In this document: positions 36,344-48,873 of the stretch, piece after piece
How the letters are laid out: each line of letters begins with the position of its first letter
How positions within the stretch are numbered: position 1 is the stretch's first letter
Assembly: GCA_951799425.1 (NCBI GenBank)
Contig: OX637394.1
Location: 48,797,142 to 48,861,141, forward strand
Length of the DNA: 64,000 nucleotides
From: Ilex aquifolium
Lineage: Eukaryota; Streptophyta; Magnoliopsida; Aquifoliales; Aquifoliaceae
Direction of reading: 5' to 3'
The notes under the pieces: model-generated
The model's input: the letters and a program-made list of their open reading frames with translations, nothing else
Told to the model about the DNA's origin: nothing
Database searches by the model: none
Program-made: the position numbers and the translations under genes

Positions 36344-36830
36344 TACCCCCACCCACCAAAAAAAATATCTCAATGACAAACAATTTAGAACGGCAGAAAG
36401 TTGAAAAAAACGTAGAAAACAACAACATAAAAAAAATATCAGGCCCTATGTTTTTCTTCTCTGATCAATTAATTGGTTAATATTTCAGATTTTTTTCACA
36501 TAATTTTTTTTTTCTGTTTTGAATTTTTTTTCAAGTGAAGAAAAATACCTCATATGTTCTTCGCACAGTTTATTTAAACAAAAGTTATAGTGTTTGTGAT
36601 TCAGTATTTATTTGAGTCGGTGAATTCTTTCATAAGTTTATTTTTTTATGTGAAATTGAATATTGTCTAGTAGAAAAGATGCATTTTAAGATATATTTTT
36701 TATATATATTTGTTGTTTTTCTTACTCTAAATAATTCATTTGAAATTGTAGGTAGTGTTTTTGGAACTTTTTGAGGGATCATATGACTGGAATTTGATGG
36801 TTCTTGCCGACAGTCACCTTTTTCTTTAGG
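36344..36830. repeat. Dispersed repeat R, copy 2
   Basis: Parallel to 31380-31925 with the same order of marks, preceded by ACCCACCAAAAAAAATATCT as in copy 3 (57299). Confidence 0.65.
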
Positions 36831-37624
36831 ATATAGATGAAGATTCTTTAGGAGACTGTGTGAGATTTTTTAGGATATAGATGAAGATTTTTAGGATTTG
36901 TATTTATTTTAGGGTATTTATTGTCTTTTTTCATCTACTTGTCCTTAATGACCCAAAAGGTAAGCACATGGACTAATTGACCAAAATTATTACTACATAG
37001 GATTGGCCTCCAAAAATCCCAAAAAAAAAAGGACTTGAGTTGAAGTCTTAAAAGGATCCTTTCGAGGCGGGGACACCAAAACGTACTTATTTGTCAAAAT
37101 CCTTTGCGAAAAACATTTCATTTTTAAGTCCATTTTACTCGAAAAATGTATGTTTTTCCTTATGTTAAAAATAAGAGTAAAGAAATCTTCGAAAATGGAA
37201 GGAGTTAAATAACTCAACTGCCACCAAATCTCCATTAACACATGGAATGAAATCGCAAGATTGAAGGAATAAAAAAACCGACTATGGAAAATCCCCCACA
37301 AATCTTATTTACCTACTAATTTCGTTGTTCAAACACACAAAAAAAATGGGATTTGAAGAAACATGTTTTCCAGCATTTGGAAGATGAACATACAAATAAA
37401 CTAATGGATGAAAACTAATGCCCAATTAATATAAGATTATAACGTTTTTATAGAAGAAAATTATTGAAAATCTAAGTATGTGATTAAAAAATAACTAAGT
37501 CTGTTAAAAAAAACAAAAATGAAATCAAAATTTTATACCTGATATGATGCTCCTCCATTTGAGAAATTCGAACGTAAATTCCGTTTAATACAGTCGTATT
37601 TCGGTGACTGATTTTTGGAGAATG
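36831..37624. other. Non-coding DNA
   Basis: No recognisable gene. A 102-codon open frame on the minus strand (36993-37301) has no domain I recognise and is probably chance. Confidence 0.45.
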
Positions 37625-37800
37625 TGAATTTCGGCTGGTAGTTTTGAGAAATTCGAAAAAAATGAATTTAAGTGACGATTGAATTCATCAATGACTGAAA
37701 GTAGATAAAAATGAGAATTTCAGCAGGTGATTTTGAGAAATTCGAAAAAGATGAATTTCGGTGAAGATGAAATTCATCAGTGGCTCAAAGTAAATAGAAA
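37625..37800. repeat. Two-copy tandem repeat, about 90 bp
   Basis: TTTTGAGAAATTCGAAAAA-ATGAATTT and GAATTCATCA-TG-CT-AAAGTA occur twice in a row. The second copy runs into the left boundary of duplication block 2. Confidence 0.6.
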
Positions 37801-38340
37801 AAATGTTGGTTATCCTATTTAAAATTCAAACGTTCTGTTCCACTAATAAACTTGGTTACAAAACATTTAGGATAATTAGGACTCAATGACTTAAAAGTTT
37901 AATCAATGTACTTTTTGACAAATAAGTAGTATATTGTATACCTCTTGATAATTTTCTATTTTTAAAACTTGGTTTGAGCTTGGGCTAAAAAACTTTAACT
38001 CTGATTGAATTCTGACCATACTCGAGTGAAGCTTGGGTTTACGAGTTTAATCTGAACTAGGCCCGAATTACTAAAATCGGGTTCAACCCAAATTAAAATA
38101 TATATACATATACATACACAAACTTTAAGTGTATTTTAGGGTTTTATTGAATTTATTTTAAATCTAGATTAGTCTAACAATTATGGCATTTCTAAAATTA
38201 ACTTAGGCAATACTTGGTTTGGAAGTCGTGCTTAGGTTGGGTTAAAATTAAAAGTTTTACAACTTGAGTTGGACTTGAGTTGATCCTCTAACCCACCCAA
38301 CTTAGCCGAGTTGCACACCTAAGCAGGGGTGTGGGACTAA

Positions 38341-39499
38341 TGCTCCGTTTGGTATGACGGAAAAATGGAAGGATGAAAAGTTAGATGGATAAATAAAACA
38401 TCATGTTTGGTAAGAGAGGAAAATAGGAAGGATGGAAAAGTGGATGAATTAACTTTCCTTCCAACTCATCATTATCAATTCCTCCAAAATTGGAAGAAAG
38501 GTGGATGGAAAGTTAGTTATTTGTATTGAGATGTATGTTATTTGTCTATATATATTTTTATATATACATATATTATGTATACATTAATTTTATATAAAAA
38601 TATAATGATAAAATATGTATTTATATATATATATTTTTAAAAATTTTAAAAATAAAATTTAAAAATAATAAAATAAAAAATAAAAAATAAAAATAAATAT
38701 TTTAAATTAAAAAAATATATTTTTTTCATCTTAACTAGGGGTGAAAATTTTCGACTCTACACGATGACACGACTCGAACTCAATACGAATTTTATGACAC
38801 GAACTTGATTATAACTCGACACGAACTTGAAATTGACCTGACACGCGAATAAGAAATATAAAAGGCTCATATTCAGTTCAATCATCAAACTCAAAATTGA
38901 CACCATCATCCCGTTTATTTAAAAATAAATACTTTCTCTATTTTCTTGTTTATATGGTAACACGAAACTAACATGTTCAACTAGTATTATAGACATAAAA
39001 TGTTAATTATTTGTAACTATTTATTAAGTACTAACATAATTATTATATAAAAAGATATTTTTACTTATTATTATTATATTTATTTAAGTTAATTTTTAGT
39101 TTGTAGAAAAAATATTAATATGGATTCAATTAAGTAAAAATAGAATATTAACATTAAATTTTTTATTCAAAGTTTATGTGAGTCAACACGATACGAAAAT
39201 AAACAGGTCAACTTGTAACTCGACACGACACAATTAGTTAAATGAGTTGAATTAGATTTGACTAATGTTCGACACAAACTTGTAATAACTCAACACGAAT
39301 CTGACACGACTCGACTCGATCGTCACCCCTAATCTTAGCCAACGCAAAAAAAAAAAATATTTATTTACTCATTTTTATTTTCCATCCATCCAACCAAACA
39401 CAAAGGAAGAAGATACACTTTTCTTCCTTGAAGGATAGAAAGTGTATTCTTCATATTTTTCATCCTTCCTACTTTCCATAATTCCTACCAAACGGAGCA
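38341..39499. mobile_element. Harbinger-like MITE, TIR TGCTCCGTTTGGTA
   Basis: Termini TGCTCCGTTTGGTA and TACCAAACGGAGCA are perfect inverted repeats, flanked by TAA on both sides (38338-38340 and 39500-39502). The empty site in block 1 reads GGGACTAAGCCTCTC (near 17762). A 3 bp T-A-A type duplication fits PIF/Harbinger. About 555 bp once the nested element is removed; no transposase. Confidence 0.8.
38736..39331. mobile_element. hAT-like element nested in the MITE
   Basis: Ends TAGGGGTGA and CACCCCTA with 8 bp target duplication ATCTTAAC / ATCTTAGC (38728-38735 and 39332-39339). The interior is A/T-rich with GACACGA-type words. No transposase. Confidence 0.75.
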
Positions 39500-40066
39500 T
39501 AAACCTCTCTAAATGGCACGATCCAGTCTATTAGCCCCAAAGCTCACCGAGCTTTGGTCGTGCTATTTTGGCAATTTCTCTAGGCATGCCATGGGTTGGA
39601 CTTGTGTCCCGTTAGCCTATCTTGACCCGGCCTAGGAAGCTTTACCGTCAGACAACAGTCTGCAAATTTGAAGGGTGGCAACCCCGGTTGGGCTTAAGAT
39701 TTTTCAAAGAATACTTGGCTTAAATTCAAACATGATTCTTGTAAAAAAAATTAACAGTAAGAGTTGCAATACTGCACACACCGAAGTGATGAACACTGAG
39801 GTTTCAGCCTGATTTTACAATTTGGATACTCATCTTCATCCATGTAGAGAGGATTTATAACACGTGCATGCAAGATTGAAAACCCGCGTAAGAAGATTTT
39901 TTCCCTTCTTATGATTATTGTTTTATCCATTAAACAGAAATAAGATGAAATTGGAAATATTTTTTCTCCTATTTCATTATTATTACAAAGGCAGGATTAG
40001 ACACTATTAACGCAAAACAAATTTACATTATTTTCTCAAACAAGGATTAAGGTTTTTTATTCAGGC

Positions 40067-41190
40067 ACGGTATCGACAAGAAGTGAGGTAACATAGGTTT
40101 TAAAGCTAGTTTTGGAATTTGTATACCCATCTTCATCCTTGTAGAGAAGATCTATGACGCGCGCAAGATTGAGAACCCGTGTAACTAAAGGCATTGTACC
40201 ACCGAGCGTTAGATCAGTTGGTAAGTGACTGTTCTAACTTAACCAAGGTCTCGAGTTCGAGTCTTGGGAACGCAGCTGCGTTCGGTAGGGAGAGCTTTGC
40301 CGCCCTTGTGGTCCTTCCCAGCTCGAATCCGGATTAGTCGGAGCCCAAAGTAACTTTCGGATACCGGATGGTCTTACCCAAAAAAAAAAAATAACTAAAG
40401 GCATTGGGACAAAAGTTGGATGGAGGCATTCTTGGTTTATATCCTCCCATGAATTTGTAACTTATTTGTCAAACTCAGCATATGCCTCTTGTTTTGAGGC
40501 TCCATGTTGTTTCATGTAACACTCCTGTTTTGAGGCTCCATGTTGTTTCATGTAACACTCCATAGCTGATGCTACGTCTCCGCTCTCTTGCTCATACAAT
40601 CATCGAATAAACCTAAAATTTAGTGAGATGAAAAATAAGAAAAAGACAAAATAATTCATAACGAGATGAATTGTTCTACGGTTGAAACCCAAATCTCAGT
40701 CACACATCGATTAAACTCGAGTTTTATACGGTCAAGACGTGCATGTTCTTAAAACAAGATATTTCTACTTCTCTTTCTTACATCATGTCCTACCATGTCG
40801 TCCATGAGTCTACCAATTACAGCTGAAGCTCTAACAATCAAAGGTTCACTGGAAACCCAATCAAAGGCCTCCTTGGTTACCAATTTTCCCATGCCAACAA
40901 AGGAAGTGGTGGAAAGCATCACGTAACCACTGGAAACTAGAGTGACTTTCATTTACTCCTCCATTGTTGGAGTATAGCCCTCATTAAACCACTTGGCCTC
41001 TTGAAAGCTTACTCTGATTAATTTTTTCATCTGAAACATGGAAAAAAAGAAAAAATATATTGCTACTTTGTCCATCCGTCTAAAGATAGTTTTTTTCCTC
41101 ATAAACTAAGTAATAACTGGAAAGTATGGGAGTACTTACTACTTCTTTAGCTTAGTTGATGCAGTATGTTTTGCCTTCCTTGACCATCTC
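40067..41190 (-). pseudogene. Truncated terpene synthase, exons 5 (part) to 7 (copy A3)
   Basis: Duplicate of the relic at 18327-19227. Exon 6 is 40782-41030 with the same stop before MKVTLVSSG. The exon 5 remnant is 41140-41190. Exon 7 (40067 to about 40595) carries the same short tandem duplication, has lost the splice acceptor (ATTGTATGAG), and is interrupted by a SINE at 40197-40391. Unlike A2 it keeps the segment between the two AGGCATT repeats. Confidence 0.9.
40197..40391 (+). mobile_element. tRNA-derived SINE in TPS exon 7
   Basis: A box TTAGATCAGTTGGTAAG (40209-40225), B box GAGTTCGAGTC (40253-40263), a body of about 185 bp and a short A-tail. Flanked by a perfect 15 bp target duplication TAACTAAAGGCATTG (40182-40196 and 40392-40406). 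The relic in block 1 lacks it. Confidence 0.9.
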
Positions 41191-41558
41191 AAAACATATA
41201 TAGTATATGTATAGGATAAATTTATGGAACCGAATAAGTATTTTCTTGTGTCACATCCAAAGTTGATGCTTATTATAGATTAGAGTACAAGTCCCTAAAT
41301 TGACCTATTTAATTCATAACTTGACCCCAAATAGATTATAACTCTAATTTACCTGCACATTTAGATACAATGCCTTAGTGATACCCAAGTTTATTTCATA
41401 TAATCAACACCTCTAAGATAGAAAACAGTGGGTGACTATGGCAGAGACAGATAAGACAGACCAAGAAAAAACATCTTTTAGAGAGAGAGAAAATTTAGAG
41501 AGAGAATCGGATGATGTACCTATCATGCAGCCACCAAAAAATAAAGCCTGGACCAATC

Positions 41559-41964
41559 CAGGGCCGGCCCTATAGTATTAAAAAAAAAGCATGGGCTTTA
41601 GGTTCCAAATTTTTAGAAGGCCCATAATTGTAGATACATAACTAGTCCACATAAAAAATTTAAATCCATGAAAATTTTAGGTCTTATAAAAAGGCCCCAA
41701 AAAATTTAAGCCCAATCAAAAAATTATAATTTCAATAATTTAGGCTTACAATTCAATTCATAATATTAGAAACTCAAAAATTAAAATTTTAAAAAATAAA
41801 TAAATAAAATCTCTCCCTCTCTTAAAAAACAAAAACAAAGTATCACATCCTCCTCTTTCACTTAAAAAAAATTAAAAATATTTTTTTAAAAAAATAATAC
41901 TAAAAATAAAAAAGCCTCATTTATATTACCGTTTTAAGTCTCAATTTACCTTGAGCCACCCCTG
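41559..41964. mobile_element. hAT-like MITE, CAGGGCCGGC type
   Basis: Begins CAGGGCCGGCCC and ends GCCACCCCTG. Perfect 8 bp target duplication GACCAATC (41551-41558 and 41965-41972). Block 1 has the single GACCAATC empty site near 19587. No coding capacity. Confidence 0.85.
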
Positions 41965-42831
41965 GACCAATCCAACATTTGTACTTTTGTCCACATATAT
42001 AGTAAACTTTTGTGGCTTGAGAGCCTTTATGGCTTTGGCCAGAAGGTAAATCTTGGCATTAAATTTTAACAAGTTTGTGGCTTAAAGTCAAGGGCCGTGG
42101 GCTGTACGTGAATGGCTTAATCATGCACAGTTTGGATCAAATTCGCACAGATTTGATTCTTTGTCCATTTTCTCACCGAAGTGCGTTCAAGCTTCCAAAA
42201 ATCACTTCAGAGTGTTATCAGAGCTTGAAGTCTTCAAATAGAGTTAAGTGATATTTCAGTATCAATTTGAGTATTATCAGATCTATAAGAGATATCAAAG
42301 TGATCCTCTTTTGTTGGAGTGAATACTTATGAGGTTTGACATAACTATCTTGTACTACTATTTTACTCCATAGTGAAAACATCTAAGCATTATTGTCGTG
42401 GATGTAGGCAATAGCCGAACCATGTAAATTGATTTGTCTTGTTTGATTGTTCTTTTATTTTTTTACTTGAGTGTGAGTGTCAATATCAATCCAAATTCGA
42501 TACCTAGGCTATTTTCAACAATAAATTGGTATCAAAGCCAATACTTATTTTGAGTACTATTCACGGTTATTATTCATTGGGTACTATTTAGATAGTACTA
42601 TTTAAGTAATAGTAATCGTATGCACCAGTTTCTTGGACCTCACCAGATTAAGTTTTAAAGTCATGACTACAAATTTTTCAAATATCTTGAATGCTAAGTT
42701 CGAGGTGGAGAAATTTGATGGAAGAAACAATTGGCAAGTTCAAGTTAAAAATGTCCTAATCTAACAAGGACTACACAAAACATTAGAGGGTAAACCTAAA
42801 GATTCAGAGGCCCACTCGCAAAGAAATAGAG

Positions 42832-44151
42832 ATATTTGTTACAATTGATGAAATTATGTATAGTTGCAAATCAGAAAGAGGAAGGCCACCTGATAGGGAT
42901 AATGTCTTGGCAGGGGATGGTGAACTTGAGAGGGATAATGTATATGGTTTGAGCTCAGAGGATAATGACTATGGGGATGACAGTAATGCACATGAAGTCC
43001 AAATCCATCTAATTTTTTATCAGAGAAAATGGTACCCCTGCACTTGGTGATCCTTTTGATCCTCCACCTTTGAGAAGGCTACCAGGAAGGCCAAAGAAAA
43101 ATAGGAGGAGGGAAGCTGATGAGACAAATACTAGGACTAGTATTGCTAGAAAAAACTTGATTGTTAAATGTGCCATATGCAAAGAGTATGGGCACAATAA
43201 GAGGACATGTCAAAGGGCACCTGTGAGGGACAGAGGAAACACAAGCAATGAGACAAAACTGGTACAGTATTCTTGCTATTTGGATAAACATTTAATAATT
43301 TATGTTACATGAGTTGCTTCTCATACTATTAATTTTGATAAGGGAAGTGGTACTCTAGAACCACCAGCACAAACATCGCAGGCAACCCAAGCACCACTTA
43401 ACAATGAAGCAAGACAAACAAGTGTTGTAACTACTAGCCCAGTCAGCATAGCCAACACAGTTGCATCAAATGTAAGGGAAGGTAGAGGGAGATGCAAAGG
43501 CAAAAATGGAGTGGAACCTACATAGGATTGAAGCTGTAGAAAGAAACTAACCATAAGATAAAAAGTTTTTGTATATGGGGATTACTGGGATGCTGCTGCT
43601 TTTGTTTTTGTTGCACCAGCATACAAGAATGCACATAAGATAGTTTTGGGGGGGGTTTTGTTAACTGGTATTCGGGCAATATGTTGCTGCTTTTGTTTTT
43701 TTTTGTTGAATCAATGTATTATATATGTTGTTGATGCTTTTTTGTTTTTTGCTATAGCAGCAAGAATGCGCATAGGGTTCTTGCATTTTTTTGTCTTAAC
43801 AGATGTACTGGAACTTTATTATGGTATGGGAATGAAGAATAGTAGAATAGTTTGTTATAATACTATGGTATGTCAAGTAGAATAGTCGTAGAAATCATGC
43901 TAATTCTTGCATTCTATTGGAACAAACATTACAAGATCACACAGTGAATGGAATTAGTGCATGATAAACTAATACATTGTTGAACCAAAAATTACAAGAA
44001 CACACAATGTTTAGAACACATTGTTCGACCAAAAATTAGCAAACCCAATCCAACAACCATTCATAGATAAACTAATACATTAACATAACATTAGCAAGGT
44101 ATCAACAACCAATCGCTTATTCTTGCTCATTGACACAATTGTAACAAATAT
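42832..44151 (+). mobile_element. MuDR-like (MULE) fragment, copy 2
   Basis: Same 16 bp inverted repeats as copy 1 at both ends. The transposase C-terminus with CAICKEYGHNKRTC is at about 43030-43525. Here the first exon reads ETKLVQY where copy 1 has a stop. Confidence 0.65.
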
Positions 44152-45529
44152 AAGACCCAACTCGTAGCAAAAGGGTATACCCAAATGGAGGGTATAGATT
44201 ATGAAGAGACATTATCCCCTGTGGTGAGATTTACTGCTATTTGTGTGATTCTAGCCATAGTAACTCATTTGGATTTAGAGCTTTATTAGATGGATGTCAA
44301 AATTGCATTCCTCAATGGAGGACTAGATGGAGAGATCTATATGGATCAACCTCTCGGATTTATAGCTGAGGGGCAGGAGAGCAAAGTGTGCATCCTTAAA
44401 CGATCCATTTATGGTCTCAAACAGTCATCTAGACAATTGTACCTCTAGTTTCATTCAACAATTATGACATTGGCTTATCTATGATAGAGGAAGACCATTA
44501 TGTGTATGTCAAACATACAGGGAAGGGAATTTAGATCCTATCTCTATATAAGGATGACATTTTATTCGTAGGAAACGATATAGAGATGATCAATGTCACT
44601 AAAGAGTGGTTATCCTCTGCTTTTGAGATGAAGGATATAGTTGAGGCGAATTATGTACTCGGAGTTAAGATCCTAAGGGATCGTTCTAAAAGGTTTCTTG
44701 GTTTGTCACAAGAAACCTATATCAAGAAAATTTTAGAACAATTCTGGATGCACTATTCAAAACCCATTGATACCCCAGTTGAGGAGGGCCGAACTTTAAG
44801 CCTTGATCATTATCCTCGATCAAATGAGGAGAAGGAAATCATGAAGAGGGTCCCTTATGCGAGTGCAATAGGGAGTTTAATGTATGCTATGTTGTGTACT
44901 CGTCCTGATATTTGTTATGCGGTTGGCTTGGTAAGTCGTTACCAAAGCAACCCAGGACCAGTTCAGTGGCAGGCTGTTAAAAGAATTTTTCGTTACCTTC
45001 GTGGTACCACAGATCTCGTCCTATGCTATTATGGTGGGGACTTGAGATTGAGAGGATTCTGTGGTGTAGATTTGGGTGGCGATAGAGATGAACGCAAATC
45101 ACCTTGGCTTATGCGTTCACCCTTGGAGGAGGAGTTGTTTCTCGGTGTAGCAAGAAACAAGATCGCCTTACTACTATGGAGTCTGAGTACATCACCTGTT
45201 CAGCAGCAGTTCAAGAGGCAGTTTGATTGAGGAGATTCATTCAACGATTAAGGATTGTGGCCCACGTTGATGACGCTGTTGAGATTTGATCCGATAACAT
45301 GGTTGCATTATCATATGCAAAGGATCCTAAATATCATGGCAGGACCAAGCATATTGATATACGATTTCACTACATTCCAGACATGGTCAGGCAAGGAGAG
45401 GTGGTTCTAAAACATATCTCCACTAGCATAATGGTAGCTGATCCACTCACTAACGTTGCTAGAGGTATCATCCAAACTCACGTCAAAATTTGGGGATACG
45501 TTGGATTTGATTTGCTTTGGATAGTATGA
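44152..45529 (+). pseudogene. Copia reverse transcriptase and RNase H (copy 2)
   Basis: Better preserved than copy 1. It has MDVKIAFLNGGLDGEIYMDQ near 44290, GLKQSSRQLYL, then an open stretch 44586-45230 covering DIVEANYVLGVKILRDRS to RNase H FCGVDLGGDRDERKS (usual CDAD is CGVD). A frameshift follows and ends the domain. 45299-45529 holds ALSYAKDPKYHGRTKHIDI. Nonfunctional. Confidence 0.85.
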
Positions 45530-46053
45530 TGGACATATGGATATTTATATTTTATGCATTTGTCATTTTATCTCCTACTTGTGGTTGCATGAATGATACT
45601 ATTTTTACGAGGCACATAATTGTAATAATGTCACCAGGTTGAGATCAGGCCACTCACACGGGTTGCTACAACTTTAGAATTGATTACTCAAGTGCAGGTT
45701 GTGCGAAATAATAAATTTCTCGGGAGTCCGAGGTCGAACCACATGAAATTGTGAAAACAAGAGACACAAAACAAATAAAAGAAAATTGTTTCGAAATTTA
45801 TTTGAGTAAGAATTTATCCAACAGAAGAAAAGTGGGTTGGTTAAAACAATAATTGAAATACTAAAGCATCGGGGATACCCTTTCAAATTCACACAGTAAT
45901 TATTAAAGATCCAGTTTTCGAACTCAATTGAGAATCAACTGAGGAGTGATCCCAATCGGAATATTTAGCGGCAATAATAAGAAAACATGAAAAGTTATAA
46001 TTAATGAATTATATGAATAAATATAAGAAATTTACTTGTAGATCACAAGCATT

Positions 46054-46217
46054 TTTTTTTTTTGGTGAACCTCGACGGAGCGAGAGAATTTTATTAATTA
46101 AAAATTAAATTACATCTAGCTAGGGAGACGTATCCCTCGATGCAATCTAATTACATAGAATAAAAATTAAAAAATTAAAGGGGAACAAGTGCATGCTTGT
46201 TACTAAACATGCTATTC
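46054..46217 (-). mobile_element. 3' end of an L1-type LINE or similar retroposon
   Basis: Minus-strand tail poly-A preceded by AATAAAATTCTCTCGCTCC, like 3' ends of plant L1 elements. Target duplication CACAAGCATT at 46044-46053 and 46218-46227. Confidence 0.7.
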
Positions 46218-46558
46218 CACAAGCATTCACCGTGCCCAGAGTCTACGATAAATCAAGTTTTCTAACTGGTAAACCTTATTTTATTGCAAATAATAAATTA
46301 ACTATCTTATGAGAAATTCTAATTAATTAATTCAAACATGGAATAATCAGACTCACAGGGCATCTCAAGCATTCGATGTACGTGGCACAACAAATTAAGA
46401 AATTATACAGAGCAAAAATTTTACTAAAAGACAAGAATTAAATTAAAATAATAAATCATACATTAAAAATAATATTGAATCACTAATAAATATCGTGTTT
46501 CATTGAAAGTATATCCCTTAATTTTAGTTGAGCTTTTAGCAAGCCATAGAACTAGAAA

Positions 46559-47395
46559 CAGGGGCGGAGGTAGGGTGGGGGCAGTGGGAGTAATTGCGCC
46601 CACTGAGATTTTGAAAATTTTTGGGGCTACTTTAAAAATACAAAAAAATTAAAAAATTTCAATATTTGCCCCCACTAATTTTTTTTTGAAGTTCGTGAGG
46701 CTTAATCTCACTATTATTTCTTTACTCTCTAGTTTTTTCTCTTCTTTCTATAATGACACATTAAGTTATCAAATTCATCCTCCTCTAAACTCGATTATCT
46801 AGATATGGATTGATATGTTTAATTAATTATCCAAGTTCGAATATGCTATTATATTTCAGGAATTTAAATTTAGAAATACCAAAATTTGACATAATTACAC
46901 ATGCACACACGCATATATATATAAGATTTAGTTTTTGATCAAATTTTTAATATTTAATGGATATGAATATGGGTATGAATTGTAAAGACGAAATTTGATG
47001 AATAATCAAATCATATTCAAAATGGAGTTTTCAAATCGAACTTGGATTTGAATCATTCAAAATTTGATGGTTGACATGTCTATTTATAATTGTTTACAGA
47101 ATAATTTGTTAAAACAACATTTTCTATGAAAATTATTCTAATACTAGTACTTTCTATAAAATAACTTTCATATAACTCTTCTGAATTATGTTCTATATTT
47201 TTACGTGTAATTTATGCGTGACAAACTTTTAAAGTAACAAAATAAAAAATTACCATGAAAAATTACTTTATAAATAGTGTAAATGGCAAAACACTCATAT
47301 TTACAAGACACGACAAATTTTAATGATTGTTCTTTAATTGTTCCTTTGAACTTGATGATTGCCCCCACTGGAAATGGATTTTGGCTCCGCCCCTG
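46559..47395. mobile_element. hAT-like element, CAGGGGCGGAG TIR
   Basis: Ends CAGGGGCGGAGG and GGCTCCGCCCCTG. Perfect 8 bp target duplication ACTAGAAA (46551-46558 and 47396-47403). 837 bp, no transposase visible. Confidence 0.85.
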
Positions 47396-48342
47396 ACTAG
47401 AAAGATGGGAAGAAAAAAATAATAATCATCTAAATCCTCCACTCTCAATAGATGAGAGTCTTTATTTATAGTAAAATAAATCTACGTATAGGTAGAAGAT
47501 GTAAGGTTGGCTTGACAAGAATTCTTTTCCAAAAAGAAGTCTTTTAAGGTTAAATTCCGTACATAAAATCTTAGGGGCTGCGGGTACAAAATCTGGCAAT
47601 ATTTCGAGCTTGAATTTCGCATATTTAGAGGCTGAATCACGAAATTTTCATGAAATACACTTTTGTAACCATTGAAATATTCTTTCCAACACCACAAAAA
47701 TCAGGTCAATCCGATATCGGAGTCAAAAGTTATGACCAAAATACTGAAGACGTGTTCAATCCTTATCTTCTAGGATACTTTTCTAATCCAACTTTAAATG
47801 AGTTTTCTTCTAACTTGGACTCTTATAAGGAATAAATTACTGCTTTATCTTCAAATCTTCCTATCTCAATCTTGACTCTTCAATCCTTATAGTTATGATT
47901 CTTCATCTAGTGATTGCTTCACTTGCATTATCTATTATTACTTTAAATCAACTAATTTACCTACAAAATAAACCAAACAACTAGAAAAAGTATCAAACTA
48001 GAAAATGAAGGAATTTAACACATTTTAATCACAAATAATATGAAATTAACCAATCATTAAATATAATAAATTAGCACTTTTGATGGTTAATCACGGGTGA
48101 TCACCTTGGCGCTAAGATAGCGAGCAGGATGAGACAAAGTGATCATATTGGTGCTTTTATAATGAGCTTATGATGGCCTATATGTATGAGTTACATAATA
48201 GGCATTAATGATTGATAATGTTGTCGCCTTAGTTTCGGACTGAGATGAGACTTGAGTAAGTCGATTGTGGAATGCCTCCACGATGCCATATGAACCTAAA
48301 TAGAGCCGAATGTGAGCACTCAAGAAGCGCATGGAGAGCAGC

Positions 48343-48873
48343 TGACGCCAGAAAGAATAGCGATTATTCTGTAGACTAGTTTTCACAGATAATTCACAGT
48401 GAAGAACACAAGATAATCGCCCAAAAAACTGACTAAGCAGCCACAATCTTTATAAAAACAGAGTAATAAGAGTTAACCCTAAAACACATGAAAACATCCT
48501 TTAAATACTAAACAATAAGCTGGAAACCCTAATTACGCAAGGAATAATTAAATTACGAAAAAATCCAAATAAACCCAAAACTGGGAAAACTTCAGAAGGC
48601 CCAAACACATATTTCTAGGCCTTTTTTTGGGCTTTTAATGGTGTCTATCACATCCAAAGGCGATGAATATTGTAGGGCTCGTCGTAAGTTTCGATTTGAT
48701 ATATTATGGGCCCCGTAACTCCAACGGATCAAAAATTATGGTCAAAACAGTGTCAACCCTTCTTGGACTTGGGTCTGTCATGTTTGCGCTGATCTGCTAA
48801 CTCAAGGTATCTTAGCGTCATCAACGTTCCATCTGATAACTCAACATCATCTGACTCGGATCCTCCCACATCA
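48343..48873. mobile_element. Solo LTR, 531 bp
   Basis: Starts TGACGCCAG and ends CCACATCA, flanked by GCAGC / GCTGC, a 5 bp duplication of the block 1 site GCGGC (near 23500). A fragment of the same family in opposite orientation is at 59105-59250. Confidence 0.7.

Larger units (their letters stand above)
45664..48093. mobile_element. Solo LTR with nested insertions
   Basis: Starts TGCTACAAC and ends GGTTAATCA (TG...CA), with 5 bp target duplication CGGGT (45659-45663 and 48094-48098). Block 1 has the empty site CACACGGGTGATC near 23256. Removing two nested elements leaves about 1.4 kb without coding capacity. Family not determined. Confidence 0.75.

Noticed and set aside
36993-37301. 102-codon open frame on the minus strand
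   Set aside because: Hydrophobic, low-complexity translation of A/T-rich DNA with no domain and no sign of conservation.
40209-40263. A tRNA gene at the A/B box pair
   Set aside because: No cloverleaf can be closed; the boxes belong to a SINE with target duplications and an A-tail.
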